A DNA stretch of 64,000 nt, taken from Lentinus brumalis. Lineage: Eukaryota; Basidiomycota; Agaricomycetes; Polyporales; Polyporaceae. The position numbers and the translations under genes were made by a program. Under the pieces are notes generated by a model, which saw nothing but the letters and a program-made list of their open reading frames with translations, had not been told where the DNA came from and searched no databases. Below are positions 32,304-44,457 of the stretch, in pieces. Positions within the stretch are counted from its first letter, which is position 1; each line of letters opens with the position of its first letter. The DNA lies in the NCBI GenBank assembly GCA_001792895.1, contig MARA01000037.1, positions 62,001 through 126,000 of the forward strand. The letters are read 5' to 3'.

Positions 32304-34325
32304 ATGGGCCAACGACACCAGGTCTTCCTCCTCGCCCGCGTTCGCCCCCACGGCGCGCCCCCTGGACATCCCGGCACCCGTCGGTGTATCGCCGCGCTCC
32401 ATCACCAGTGGTGCTTTGGCAGCTTGCCCCTACGCGCCATGCGCCGACTCATCACTCTGATATCACAGCCAGACAACGCCACCGTCGTCCGGGCAGAAGT
32501 GCGCGCTATCCCGGACAGATACGGCGGGCCCGAGGTCGATTCAGACACTCCGTGCCCCTTCACCGCCAATCTGCTATTGACGGCATGGACAGTAGATCTC
32601 GACCTGGAATCCTTCTACGCGAGCGGAGGCTTTCTGCTGGAAGCATGGATTGGCTGTTGGGATGGAGGTATGACTTTCGCTATTTGCCACAGTTGCAAAA
32701 CACGGACTGAAATCTACCGCTGCATGTAGCCAATGACGATGGAATATCTGTCTTGGACGTCACTGACCCTGAGAAGCCTGCATACTGCTTCCTGACCAAG
32801 TATGAGCACTCAGGCAAACCGGGACAACGGGATGCGCCGCTCGACGCGCAGAGCTACCTGGGCTTATACTATGACTCAAACGGAGGAGAAGTCGGCGACG
32901 ACGACGACAACGTAGGTGATGCAGAAGACGACAGCGATGGCGAACACAACGAAGAATCTGTCGATGATAAGGCGAAAGGCGACAACCAGGATGGTAAGGT
33001 CTTCGCAAGATTTATGACATCGAACACTCGGTCCTGACGGTGCAATTGATAGCGAAGAGCCTGACGACACGTCAGTGGGGGGAAAGCTTGCGCAATGCAG
33101 TTCAAGCTCTGGAAAACGTTCCTGTCCTTCCGGTGAGCGTGCTTCGTGAGGCCTGGCCATATGTAAGATTCAAGAACCCGCCGCAATCCGTCGAGCAAGC
33201 CGAGGCAGAGCAGGAGATCCATACCACATCCGATGTCTCACATGTCACAGTGCCTAACCTTGCCGACATGAGCCTAGACGTCGCCGTGAAGCAGTCCCTC
33301 GATGTCGGAGACACAGCGGAGGTCGAGAAGCTGGTCTGGCTCCCTGGAAAGGCTGCACGAGTCAAGGCTATCTTACGTGCCCTCAGACCCTTTCCCGACA
33401 GCGGGGTGCACCTGCTCAGTATCGTGCTGAAGGAGCTGAAGGAGACCTTCCGTACCGAGCTCACCGGCTTCGGACTATCGGGTGCACATGTCGCAGCGGT
33501 GCTCTCTGCCCTCGGCGAAGTTCACCATGTGGACCTCTCGGACAACACAGTGATCGTCGCCGACGACATCCCCGATATTATCGCTGCGGCACCCACTGTC
33601 CGTCGTATCGTGCTCATGGGGTGTTCATCCGTCGACGGCGCTCGGCTCCTTGAGCTCGTCCGGACTGAGCCGTCTCGCTTCAAGGTATCCTGCACCCGGC
33701 ATTCTTCCCGGTAGAGCAGCCAGACCCGTACCCCTGTGCCTTCGTGTACTCGTACGTCAACTTGGGAAACTGGACTGAGGGGGCTCGCGTCTCGATACCC
33801 TTCTTCACTCCGGCGCAGGTCGTACAAGCACTCACAGATGTCATTCCATGGCAAAGTGGCCTCAAGTCGGACCACATGCAGGACGGCGAGTACTACGCCC
33901 ACTGGGTCGCCCTCGCTGCGTTCCAGGGTGGCCCACGCCAGCCTGGGCAGAGTGCGAACGAGCGCACGGTGATGGTCATCCCCCGATCGTCCGGTCCTTG
34001 CGGACAGGCAACGGTTTGGACGTTCGTGTGCAAGATGCCAACGGATTCGCTCAACGTCAAGGCCAGCGAAGGGTGGGCGTTTGTACAATACACTACCGAT
34101 AGCGCCGCTGAAGGAAAGGGAGACGGCTCGGACGAGGCGGAATCGAAGTACGGCGAGGTCTACGACCTCAAGGGCTTCTTGGAGTGTATGGCAAAGGAAG
34201 GGCGTCCGATGCCGAGCGATCAGGCAGTGGAAAAGCTCGAGAGCATCCTGTATCTGAAGGACGAGGAGACAGGCGAGTATTGTTGCCCGCTGATGGAGCA
34301 GCAGGATGTCCCTTGGCTCGGGTAG
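32304..34325 (+). CDS. Lineage-specific family protein, copy E (inverted, internal 10-nt deletion)
   Basis: Third family member, on the opposite strand to C and D. Exons 32304-32667, 32730-32993 and 33053-onward match the intron positions of C. It begins MGQRHQVFLLARVRPHGAPP and has VLDVTDPEKPAYCFLTKYE, an acidic insert (GDDDDNVGDAEDDSDG) absent from the others, AEVEKLVWLPGKAARVKAIL and VHHVDLSDNTVIVADDIPDI. After PSRFK (33684) ten bases present in C and D are missing, so the frame breaks. Removing 33685-33719, which starts GT and ends AG, restores it and would give 621 residues, ending with one repeat (GFLECMAKEGRPMPSDQAVE) and EYCCPLMEQQ. That would be a 35-nt intron, shorter than any other here. 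Either a pseudogene or a case of exon-to-intron conversion. Confidence 0.7.
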
Positions 34326-35407
34326 CACAATATGCAACTGAGCCCAGTGCACTGTCTCGAAGATTATTGCTGTAATCGTTATCCTTGCTTGCATGTGTCC
34401 CTAGTATGAATTGCATGTTAGTGCCTTGACGGTGTGGGCGACTGACCAACTGTGGTGCTGAGATGTAGTTAGGTATAATGAGACGAGTACTCAACAACAG
34501 ACAAGGACAGCAACATTTGGAAAACGAGCATGCATGGTTGTTATAATGCGTTTCGCACAGACAAAGAACTGGACAGCGACAAGAGAGGACAAGCTCGAAA
34601 ACATAGATCAAAGGTGACAGATAGCGATGTGGGTATTTGACAGCGTTGGGGATAGCGAGATTGTTGCAGAGTCTACACAGCACGAGAAGGCAAGAACAAA
34701 GCAACCCCAGGGGCAAGGCAGATCGAGAAGAACATATTATAACAACTCTCATATCGAGGGTACAAGCAACGCTGTGGGTATAGCAATGAGCAGTAACTTG
34801 GTCACGGAAAAACATGAGGGAAAGTACCAAGACCCATGGATAGTTCATGATTATCATGATCATCTAGTGGCCCGGCCGCAAGGATCCATCGGGTGTGGTT
34901 AGAGCCTAGGCGTCTTGTATCCTGGCGACTGGCCGGTGTGGTCGCATCCATAACAGTCGTGTGCGTCGTCAAATGTGGAGGAATGACAAATGGTACCAAG
35001 GCCAGACCGTCCACAACGAAGGAAATGACGCTCCTACATCTGGATGGGAGCGACAGTGACAATATTTGCCCGACTATTGAGACTGAATCTTGGAGAAGGT
35101 CCACAAGACAGAGGCCAGTTCCATGACATTCTGGACAGCAGCCAACGGTCCGATCAGAAGGGGAGGCGGATGAAGTTGACGTTCAAGCCGCCGAAAGCCG
35201 CTGGCAGGTTGAGTATCAAATCGAGGGGCCACAGCAGTAACCTTTCGCATTGACAAAGATACCAGTTATCTAACCGGCTCAAGCACGGAGAGAGGAAGAG
35301 AAGCAAGACATGGATGGAATAGGATAGACAGTATGATAAGGAATACGTAGGGAAACGGCAACGCGGGGTTGTGGTCCAGGGGTGTGGCTACGACGTAGAA
35401 CGGCCAC
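34326..35407. other. Intergenic, convergent 3' flanks
   Basis: About 1.1 kb between family copy E and CBP80, which end towards each other. AT-richer than its surroundings. A minus-strand open stretch at 34168-34863 shows no family resemblance. Nothing else seen. Confidence 0.45.
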
Positions 35408-38400
35408 TCACACTTCCTGATGTCCAACAGCGATGTTCCAGGTCCTCCGGAACAATGTTTGTACAGGATCCCCTTGATCGACGGGAACCTTGCTGGCCGC
35501 GAGGTGCTCAAGGGTTTTGATGTAGTTCCGGAGGTAGGGCGAATACTAGCCAACCACGACCCAAGACGCGTGAGAAGGAGAACGAATGCAACAGCATGGC
35601 ATAGCGTATGATGCATGGTGAGAATGTACTTGATGAGCATGATGGATGGAACACAATGAACAGACCACTCACCGTCCTGCCCCAGTGGCGGTACCAGCCC
35701 CAGGTCTCCCAGGTCTCCCAGTCATCGTCCTCCCAGTTTGCGCGGTTATGCCAAGCGTGTTCGGTGATGACTTCAGCTACCTTGGGGCTCGCCGATTCGG
35801 CAGCGAGGAATTCGGCGAATCCTTCGAGCGTCCTCGCCAAGGCGGATTTTTGCTCGCGGGTCAACACCGTAGATGCTTTAAGGGCAGAAGTCAACTGTTC
35901 AGACTCCCCCGCAGGAACAACGTCTGTCATGCAGTCAGCACATCATAGCACGACCTCAGAAGCTCATGATATACCTGGCTTGTCTTCCGTGTCGACCTCC
36001 ATGCTCTCACCAGCGATGGCACGAGCGGCCTTGTCGTCCGCCTCTCTTCTGAGTGCAGCCACCTTCCTACGCGCAACCATTACACGCCCGTTGGCCTTGT
36101 CCAACGCCGACTTGAGCAGGTCCCACTGGAACGCATTGAATGTTGACTTAGGTTGACCAGATGTGACAGCAGGACAGTGAGCGAAGGTCCAAGCGACAAG
36201 GTCGGTGGGGTCAACGATTTGGTACTGCATCAGCTTGTCGAAGACGATGAGGATCATGTGCCGACTCCGGCGCCAGACGGTTGCGACAGCGCTCATGATG
36301 TCCGTTCGCGCCTCGGCATGCGGGGGACCGTTATCGGAGATCTGGCCTGCAGCAAGGTTGCGCAGGAGGGGGAGGTACCGTTCAATCGCGTTGAGGAAGT
36401 GTGAGAATGACCGCGAGCCTATGGATAGAAGGGACTGAACGGCGATCGAGCGAAGCAGCGAGTCAATGTTCACGTCGCCTTCAGCCGTCTCGGAGAGCTG
36501 ATTGCGGACAATTTCAAGATGTGCCATAACATCCTCCGGCTTCGCGCGCCCACGGAGAAGGTTGAGCACACTCTGGGCGGGCTCGTAATAAGGATTGCCT
36601 AGGTGTACGTGAGTGACAGGAGATCATGAAAGATCATACCCAAACATACCTGGCTCCTCATACTCAAACTCTGCACCTGGAGCTTGGTCAGGCATAACCT
36701 GCGCCTCAGGCTCTGCCATGTCATCAGGGACGATGCGCAGGATCCGATCGTAGTATGACAGCCTGATCTCATACTCGATGGCGCGCCGCATGAATACGCG
36801 CTTCGGATGCTGCGATACGAGTGTGAGGTCTGGTATCCTACGCAATGCGTAAGCAAATTGTGCATGGACGACAAGTCATGCCAGACTTGTAGCTTACCAT
36901 TCCTTCCACGGCCACGAAAAGCTGAAGTTGCTCATATGAACCGCGAACCATTCCTCGAAGCGATGCGCAACCTCAACATCCAGACCATCCGAGAGGAGCG
37001 CGTACAATTTCCGAATAGATTTACCGACAGCCGGTCCAATAGAAATCGGCGAGGATCTTGCGAGCTCGGTGATGAGAGCGATGTAGTAGATAGCCTTGTG
37101 CGTCGACTCAGGTAAGACAAAGCAAGCGCCGAGAATGGTCTGAGACAGGTAAGTCTGAAGCCTGCGCGCGAGCAAACACATAGTTTTACCTCAATAAGGG
37201 TGTTGTCCAGATCCCAGTTCTTGCCCTCGACAACAGGTGATGGCGGCGCACCCGGTCTAGCCTTGAAGGTACCAGGGAGTGTCCACTTCGGATACTCCAG
37301 AAGGAGACGCGCGCAATCCTTCCGGTTCACCTCGAAGATGTCCACCACGTCGAGGATATTCGAGCGCAGCATGAACCCGGCCGGCGCCGTAGGATCTGGT
37401 GTTACCTAGTAGGCTATCAGCACGTGCACTACACGAGTAAGTTGGACATCATACGTCATCATCGAAGAGGCGGATGTAGCACTGAGGCCACTCCTCTTTC
37501 TTGACTTGCGCGTCACCCCAGATTCGGTATCGAGTTCGACCTCTGGAGGAACAAGAACGTTGGGAAGGTCAAATGCAGCGTCAGATATTGGAGGAGACTC
37601 CAAGTAAGGCTGAGGTACGCTGTCAGCCGTCTGAGCGAAGTCGCTGGCGCTCAGAGTTTGCAGCGCTGCCAGGGCGCAATCAAGCCACTGATACAACCGT
37701 TAGCCACACATGAGAATGACTTCATGATGTGCATTACCTCCTCGGCATGCTCAAGAGAAGGCTTGGTCGAGTGGAGTTGCGTGATTGGCTGCACCAGCGT
37801 TTTGGCCTCATGCGTACTCTCAATGTATGTCCTCAAGCCGTTCACAATCTCGGAGATGTCTAGCGCAGGATCGTCTTTGATCACAGACCCAGCCTTGCAG
37901 CACGTCAGGACACCAACTATCAATACATGCGTTGACACTTACGATCACGAGACCTTCTGCAATGCAGAGCCCAGCTTTTGATGCGCGAGTATGAGAGACG
38001 CTGAACTCGTTGAACACGGCTGCGAACGACTTTAATAGTTCATACAAAGAGGGCGGGGAGATGACTCTTGCGACCGTCAAATGTGCAAAAAATTGAACCT
38101 GTGTGCCAAAGAGTCAGTTGCTTATCCGTCACGAGGTCGCTGCCCCAGGACTGCGAGTCAACAACGCTACAGCAGCATGCGCATATGCATCGGTGAGGCG
38201 CAGAGTCGGAAGTTCCCCCTATTCGCATGCGCTCAACTGACCGACGTGAGACACGCCATCCGCCTGCTCAGGTCATCCCGCAAGACGGACGACCAGACCC
38301 TACCAAGCCGACTTCACACGACGTGGTGCACCCAAAAATCAGTACTTACACAGAGACGTGTTTCCCGCCAAGCTTGCTTGTCTAGGAATGCTTGGAACCC

Positions 38401-38893
38401 TTTCCAGAAGTCTTCAAGTATCTGTCTTCCAAGTGAAGTGCTTGCGCCCTCGGTGGCAGGGCGATCATGTAGCAAGCGGAGCAACGCAGCATAGTAAGGG
38501 GTTTTGAACGGTTGTTCTGTGACACTGCGACGCCGTGAATCGCTGAAGTTCATGGAGAAGTAGCATGCACTCACCCTATCCTGAAACCCTCTGAGACAAT
38601 AGGCACATTAGCCGGTACATGCTCGAAGATTTGGGCAGCAAGACGAGGCAACTCTTGCACGGGGTCCTGGGTGTGGCAAGAAGGTGAGCCTATTCCGCAC
38701 CAACGAGTAGTGTGCGCACGTACCACTTCACCATAATGGATGATGTTCTTCCTCAGCTTTTGTTCAGGGGTCTCGTTGTACTCATGACGGTCGAAGTTGT
38801 CTGCTTCCCGGGTTTGACTTGCACCTACGGCATGTGAGGTGTAGTGAACTCACCTCTGGGTTGTCTTCTTCGATGTCCGCCGTGATGGCTCAT
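35408..38893 (-). CDS. CBP80: Nuclear cap-binding protein large subunit (CBP80/NCBP1)
   Basis: Large subunit of the nuclear cap-binding complex, which binds capped transcripts with CBP20 and aids splicing, export and decay. Early exons 38854-38893, 38724-38800, 38575-38666, 38350-38524, 37943-38098 and 37738-37893 join in phase. The last exon is 35408-35545. MIF4G-type helical repeats show as LRKNIIHYGEVDPVQELPRL, VQFFAHLTVARVISPPSLYE, NILDVVDIFEVNRKDCARLL, HMSNFSFSWPWKEW and HMILIVFDKLMQYQIVDPTD, then DDWETWETWGWYRHWGRTYS and the conserved end. Length is roughly 850-900 residues. In exon 7, after VLVPPEVELDTESG, one base is missing beside a four-base C run (plus strand 37516-37519), and the downstream family sequence VKKEEWPQCYIRLFDD continues in another frame. 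Intron 4 is unusually long (about 250 nt). Confidence 0.9.
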
Positions 38894-39300
38894 GCTAGGG
38901 GTGCAAACGCAGAATGATTGACGTTGACGTCCGAGCTCAAGCTGAACAATGCGCGTCCGTTTAGCGGCCGCGAAAGTATGTGTGACGAGAGAGTATGAGG
39001 TATGAGGTCAAGCCTTGAGGCAGGTTGAAGCTGACAGCGCTCATAATAAAACCGGGTAAGTAACGCTACTTACTGCATTAAAATCAGTAAATCTAGGCAT
39101 CGGGACTAATCTGAAGCGTCACGGTTCACCTCGGTCCTCGAGTTGCGGTTCTTCTCAGCCTCCTCCTCCTCGGTCTCAAGCTTCATCGCCGGTGTCGTTC
39201 TTCGAGGTCCTCGTGCTGGAGCTGGTGGGCTGCCCTGGTGAGTTTGATATCCCACAACAAGTACCAGGAGGCATTGACACCTGGCCAGTATGCAGGACAC
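38894..39300. other. Divergent promoter region of CBP80 and the PPR gene
   Basis: No gene is supported. The PPR frame is open back to about 39240 without an ATG before 39301, so a spliced leader exon may lie here. Confidence 0.45.
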
Positions 39301-42062
39301 ATGCCATGTAATTGGTCGACGGCGACCACCTTACTATTGCGCAACGCACGGACAACACGATCCCATTTCTTGCCTCCACTGACTGTACGCAGAAGCCCAA
39401 CATGCGATCTCGTCTCGTCTCAGGTACGACACTTCGGGACCACGCCAGCTTTCAACACACGTCCCCCACAATCACTCTCCTCTGCTCTCGCTTCTGCTAC
39501 TGCGCACCTGAGCAACGCACAGGTGTCGCGTGTAGCGGCCCAAGCGGTACGCATGTGCATTTGCGAAGGCGACTTCGGGGACGCGCTCTACGTCGTGAAT
39601 TCTGCATGTCACTCTGTGCTGCGCGACCCTCTCCATCCAGAAGAACACAGCGACCCCTCGTCCAAGCTCCAGCCTATCGCATTCGGCCGTCCGGTCGCTC
39701 CTCGTCTTGCCGCCCACGCGTTCCTGCATGGACTGGTGCGGAAGGGCTATGCCCTCAAGGCTCAGACGTACGCGAAGTTGATGATACAAGCCGGTATCCC
39801 TATCCAGCGCAAAACTATGGAGACCGTCATTGCTTCGGTCCGCACCTCCCCATCCATCCTTCCTCGTTTTGGGCCATTCGCCCGCGTAGTGCCGAGGAGA
39901 AAAGCGGGTCAAGATATTCTGCAGTTGCAGCCAGGAACGGTCACGGATGCGTGCGCGCGTGCGGCTGTCGAGCTGCTGCAGACTGCCAGGACGTTCGGTC
40001 AGCAGCGGACTGAGCGTATGTACTACGTTCTGATCTCAACACTTCTCATGCAAGGGGAGATCATCGTTGCGACGCTCCTCTTCGCCCTGTTGATGAAGGA
40101 CTGGGAAGTTCGCAACGTTCACGAACTTGCTCCGGACCAAGCAAGCAAGGATTGGATCACTCATGACCATCTTGGCGTAACACCCCCTTCTGCCGCTGTT
40201 CTTTCCAACACAGTATACCCGGACTTGAAGGTCATGGGCAGCATCCTGGACACAATCGACAGGACATTCGCTCGCACGTCGGACTCAGCGTCGGGCCCGG
40301 CACTCTTTCCGTCTCTGCAGAGCTTGGCCTTGTTCGCCATGTTCCTAGACACGGGCCAGCTGCACACCCATCGAATAGCATCGCTTATTCGAACGATGTA
40401 TCATTGTCCCAAGACCGACGCTCGTGTGTGGATCTTACAAGACGGCCAGCTGGTACGCGTCAAGGCCTATCCATACTTCCACGATGTCCTCAAGCGCCTC
40501 GTCAACTCTTTGGCGGATACGTCCCAGCGCACTCCACCTACCCTCTCAAGGCGAGCGTATAACGCGTTATTGTCGTACTCCTTGCGGCATCAGTTTTCTC
40601 CTGGGATGGCCACGAAGGTTCTCAACCACATGTGCGTCAGGCGCAGTCCCCCATCGCTCCGGACACCGTCACGTACAACATCCTCATACGCGCTGGGTCC
40701 CTCCTGCGGCAGCTCCACATCAGCGAAGCGGCGTTGGCTGCCCTTCGGTCTGGTAGCGAGAAGCTGGGACCGGACACTGGGTCGCTCACTGAGCTTATGC
40801 CCCAGGAGTTCGCCTCGGTCGGCGCCGTGGACAGCGGTCAAGTGTCGTCTAGCTCGGCAGTACCTCCTAAGCATCTTCCTCCCACCAACTTCACTGCTGC
40901 ACTGGCACGATTGAATACGGAGAAGCTCGACTTGCCTAAGGAGGTCATGTCCCCTACAGTCGTTCCGAAGGTCAACACCTCCACGCTCACCGCCTTCATC
41001 ACCCACCTCACCTCTACTGGCCATCCTGAGAGCATTGTCCCAGTACTATTTGACCTCCTCCCCGAGCTGTTTCTGATCGATCATCCGGCCACGAATGGAG
41101 CGTCATCCCCACTGTTGTCAAAGATGTCCCGCCAGCAAGCCTTGCGACGCGCAGCGCAACATGGCCCATATGTCTACTCCTCGCTTATCAACGCTCTGTC
41201 GAAAGCGGGAGAAGTCGGCCTCGCTGAGCGAGTCTTCATACTGGGACAGCAGGCCGAGCGAGCGAGCCACATATCGTCATTCGCCGTCGAGCCCTGGCGA
41301 CTGTCCGTCGAAGCCTACACGTCCATGATGCAGTGCTACGCGAGGGTCGCGCTCGGCCGTCTCCCCAACCATAAGCGGAGTCGGCACTACCTAGGGAGCG
41401 CTTTGCTCGAGCGGGACTCGGCATGGCGGCCGAAGGCCCGACATTACCGCCAGGGATATGCGCAGTACATCTACAGGATGCAGGCCAGGCAGCTTGATGA
41501 GCCTTCCTCGAAGCGCCAGGCGGGCATGCGAAACGCCATGCTGCTCTATCGCTCCATGATGTCCGGAGGACGCTCCTTGCTGCACATGATGATCCTGTCG
41601 CATACCTCGAAGCCCATGGCGACGACTCCTCGGAGGGCACCGACTGGCGGGGAACCGACTTGGTTTGTCCTCCTGCCTGACGAGCGCTTCTTCAATGCTG
41701 CTCTCAAGCTATTTTCCCGTCCGGTTCGTCGCCGCTCCCATCTAGCAACGGAACGACCAGAGCACGATGGACAGGCGGCGATGAGCTATTCGCCACTGCT
41801 GCGCAAGCTCGCAAGGGCGGTTGTCAGCAACGGCTACAGCATCCCGGAGCGGTATCACCATTTGCTGGTCAGTAGGTGGAAAGGGCCTTTGAAGATGGAG
41901 AGTCCGAGGAAGGGGCATGTGCGCCGTCCGTACGCGTTTCCACCCGTGCCGACGAACAACGGCCAGAGCATGGCCAATATCCCGACGGTGAAGACGAGGG
42001 GACTACCGGTGAGGAAGAAGATGCCAGCCTGGATGAGGCGACGAAGGACACGTACCGAGTAG
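39301..42062 (+). CDS. Mitochondrial pentatricopeptide-repeat-like protein with one frameshift
   Basis: Probable mitochondrial RNA-binding protein. From ATG 39301 the N-terminus is Arg/Ser/Thr-rich with VRHFGTTPAFN, a typical mitochondrial presequence end. Helical pairs follow (AAHAFLHGLVRKGYALKAQT, YYVLISTLLMQGEIIVATLL, AYNALLSYSLRHQFSPGMAT). At 40629-40634 the frame breaks inside the best PPR unit: KVLNHM must continue as RQAQSPIAPDTVTYNILIRA, which needs one extra base. With one base added the 2762-nt span becomes exactly 921 codons (920 residues), so there need be no intron. The second half (YVYSSLINALSKAGEVGLAE, LSVEAYTSMMQCYARVALGR) has further PPR-like units, and the C-terminus is basic (RKKMPAWMRRRRTRTE). 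The start is uncertain because an upstream exon is possible. Confidence 0.8.
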
Positions 42063-42438
42063 ACATGTTCGCCGCATTCCTAGCATAGACAGTATAATGT
42101 ATATTACAGACTACGCCAGGGCTCAAAAGTAGCAATAAAGCTTCACATTGCAGTGCCACCATCCATACCGATGAGGAACTTGCGGAGGACGATAGATAAC
42201 CGCGAATCATTTGACAATCCGAGATATACCCTCGGGGACGCGCAATGCGATCTGCTTGATTGAAAGCGTGTTCAAAGATTCTAGTCTCCGTTGCCGACCA
42301 TGATAGAATCCGGGATGACAGTCGATCCCTTCAGATCATGGTCCAGAGAGGTGATGAGAAGCCCTTTACCTATAGCTAACTCGCTCGCGCAGAAGTTGCA
42401 CATAAACCTCGCTAGAGCAGGAATTGGTACAGTTACAG
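42063..42438. other. Intergenic, convergent 3' flanks
   Basis: It separates the ends of the PPR gene and Swd1. No feature seen. Confidence 0.45.
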
Positions 42439-44250
42439 TTACATCATCGTGTCGTCGTCATCACTGATTACTTTCAGCTTCCAACCTTTCACATCATCAT
42501 CTGGGTCATCCAAAGCCCACAAAGTATCTTCGTCATCTTCGCCATTCGGGCGAATATGGTTCGTGGCACCATTGGTGGCTGGCTCAATCATACCATCGAT
42601 ATCCACGTCCTCCTCCTCTTCCAGCATCTTGCGGCGAGCTATCTCTGCCTCGTCCTCCTGTTATCCTTGTGAGTGACTGATCAGGTCCAAAGCCATCTCC
42701 ACTCACAATGTCGAATTCGTCTTCACGTTCCTCATACTCGATGTTCTCATCGACCTCCTCGAACCCACCAGCAAAGGCGCCCCAGCGTTCTTCTGTCGGG
42801 CAATGCCAGATGAAGATGCTACCCAGGTTTGTCGTGGATGCTATTGACGGCTTGCTTGGATGCCACTGCACATGCGAGGTCAATGCTTTGAAGCTTGACG
42901 AAGGCCGGAGCGAGACGTACATGCACATCGGTCAGCAACTCGCGCCCGCCATCAAGGGTGCTAGCGAGGAGACCTTCTCGAGCGAGATCCCATATGTATA
43001 TCTTATGAGCGGCGTCATCCGCCGCGCCTGCCGGAGTGTTAATGAAGAAGAATAGGACTTATGGACGAGGTATAACTACCTCCTGCGAGCCATTCGCCAT
43101 CGGGACTATATGACATGTTGTGCCATGCCACCTTGCTGATGGGATCGTGGAAACGGTGTGTCGGTTCCAACTCCTGCTCGATGTACTCGTCATCCGCCGT
43201 CGGCGGTGCATATACCGGGAGATTGAACTGTCGCAGAACGCGATCGGAGGAGTTAGTTACTAGTCGTCTACGCTGAGTTGCCATATCAGTGACGTCCAAG
43301 GACTGCACACGCGAGTGACCACCCACCTGCCGGATGGATGGAATACGAGGCCTCGGATGATACCAGCGCCCGATATCCTATGCCTCGCTATCATCTGAGC
43401 ATGTAGGTCAGTATGCAACCCGAAACATCGTGGCGACACGGAAACTGACAGTTTTGGTGCGCGTGTTGAATACCAGAAGCGTGCCTGAGGTTGTGCCCAC
43501 AAAGACATGTTTCCCTGACGGATCGAAGCGCGCTGTGGCAAAACCGTTCCTGCGTGGCGCAGTAAGCATCCAGCAGTGAGTACACGAAGGTGCCGAGTTA
43601 CCTGGCTCGCTGAGATGCGCCTTCTTCATCACTGTCATCGAAGACCTCCGCAAGCTCGTACTGGCCCTTGTATTCGCTTCGCAAGTCCACGATCCACAAC
43701 TCAAAGCTTGTCAGTACTAGTAAGATCTGACTGTAAGAAGACCTGAGTATAATTATGCTCTGGTTCTGTGCGTTAACACGAACCTGTTCTTAGGATGGAA
43801 CGACGCAGACACGACAGGCACGTCAAACCGGACGGTGGCCTTGCGGCGAGGGAGCTCGGTGTCGGATGCGAGGTCCCATATGATCACGTTCCAGTCTTTC
43901 GACGCAGTAACGACATAGCGCGAGTTCTGTGACCAGCTACGTTTGGTTGAAAACAAGCCCGGCTAGAAGAGTTGAGGTAGACGCACTCGACACTGGTGAT
44001 CATCTTAACATGTCCGTCTAGCCACCGTACTTGCCCCTTAGTGTCCAAGTCCCATATAACAGCAACCCCGTCTTGGCGTCCAGCAGCCAGGAATCTCCCA
44101 GAAGGGTCGTATCGTACGTTGAGTGCGTAGGATTCGAGGGAAGTTTGGATAGTGGTCGGATAAGGAGAGGTCAAGGTGTCTGGTGGTCTGTGTTAGACCG
44201 AGTCCGTTCGCGATGACCACAATGAACTCACTTGCGAGTACGCGGTTCAT
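42439..44250 (-). CDS. SWD1: Swd1/RbBP5, WD40 subunit of the Set1/COMPASS H3K4 methyltransferase
   Basis: WD40 scaffold of the complex that methylates histone H3 lysine 4. Exon 1 (44232-44250, MNRVLAN) joins exon 2 (43987-44179), and an acceptor at about 43942 then restores SVDWSQNSRYVVTASKDWNV. WD40 blades are visible: YDPSGRFLAAGRQDGVAVIW, NVIIWDLASDTELPRRKATV, FATARFDPSGKHVFVGTTSG, IRGLVFHPSGRW, NSSDRVLRQFNLPVY, WHNMSYSPDGEWLAGG, YIWDLAREGLLASTLDGG and VHWHPSKPSIASTTNLGSIF. The C-terminus is acidic, as in the family (DEAEIARRKMLEEEEDVDID), ending DDDDTMM. The order of blades plus the acidic hinge region (EEVDENIEYEEREDEFDI) matches RbBP5. The small middle exons were not all delimited. Confidence 0.92.
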
Positions 44251-44457
44251 TGGCGCAAAAACAGCAGCCAAAATAGTACTAGTGTTGAAGACCGGCCAGT
44301 AAAGAGGAGGAAGGCAAGCAGGGCCACAGTGGGAGGACGAGGGACGGTGGCGGAAGGAAAGCAGGAGCGCGTAGACGCGTCGCGGCGCGTCGGACTCAGG
44401 CTCGCGTTCTCTCGTCATACCGCCACCGTGCAACTCTGGTCTCACTCGCTGCTCGTC

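Noticed and set aside
34168..34863. 231-codon minus-strand open frame
   Set aside because: Partly antisense to family copy E and otherwise without pattern. No acceptable start or splice sites.
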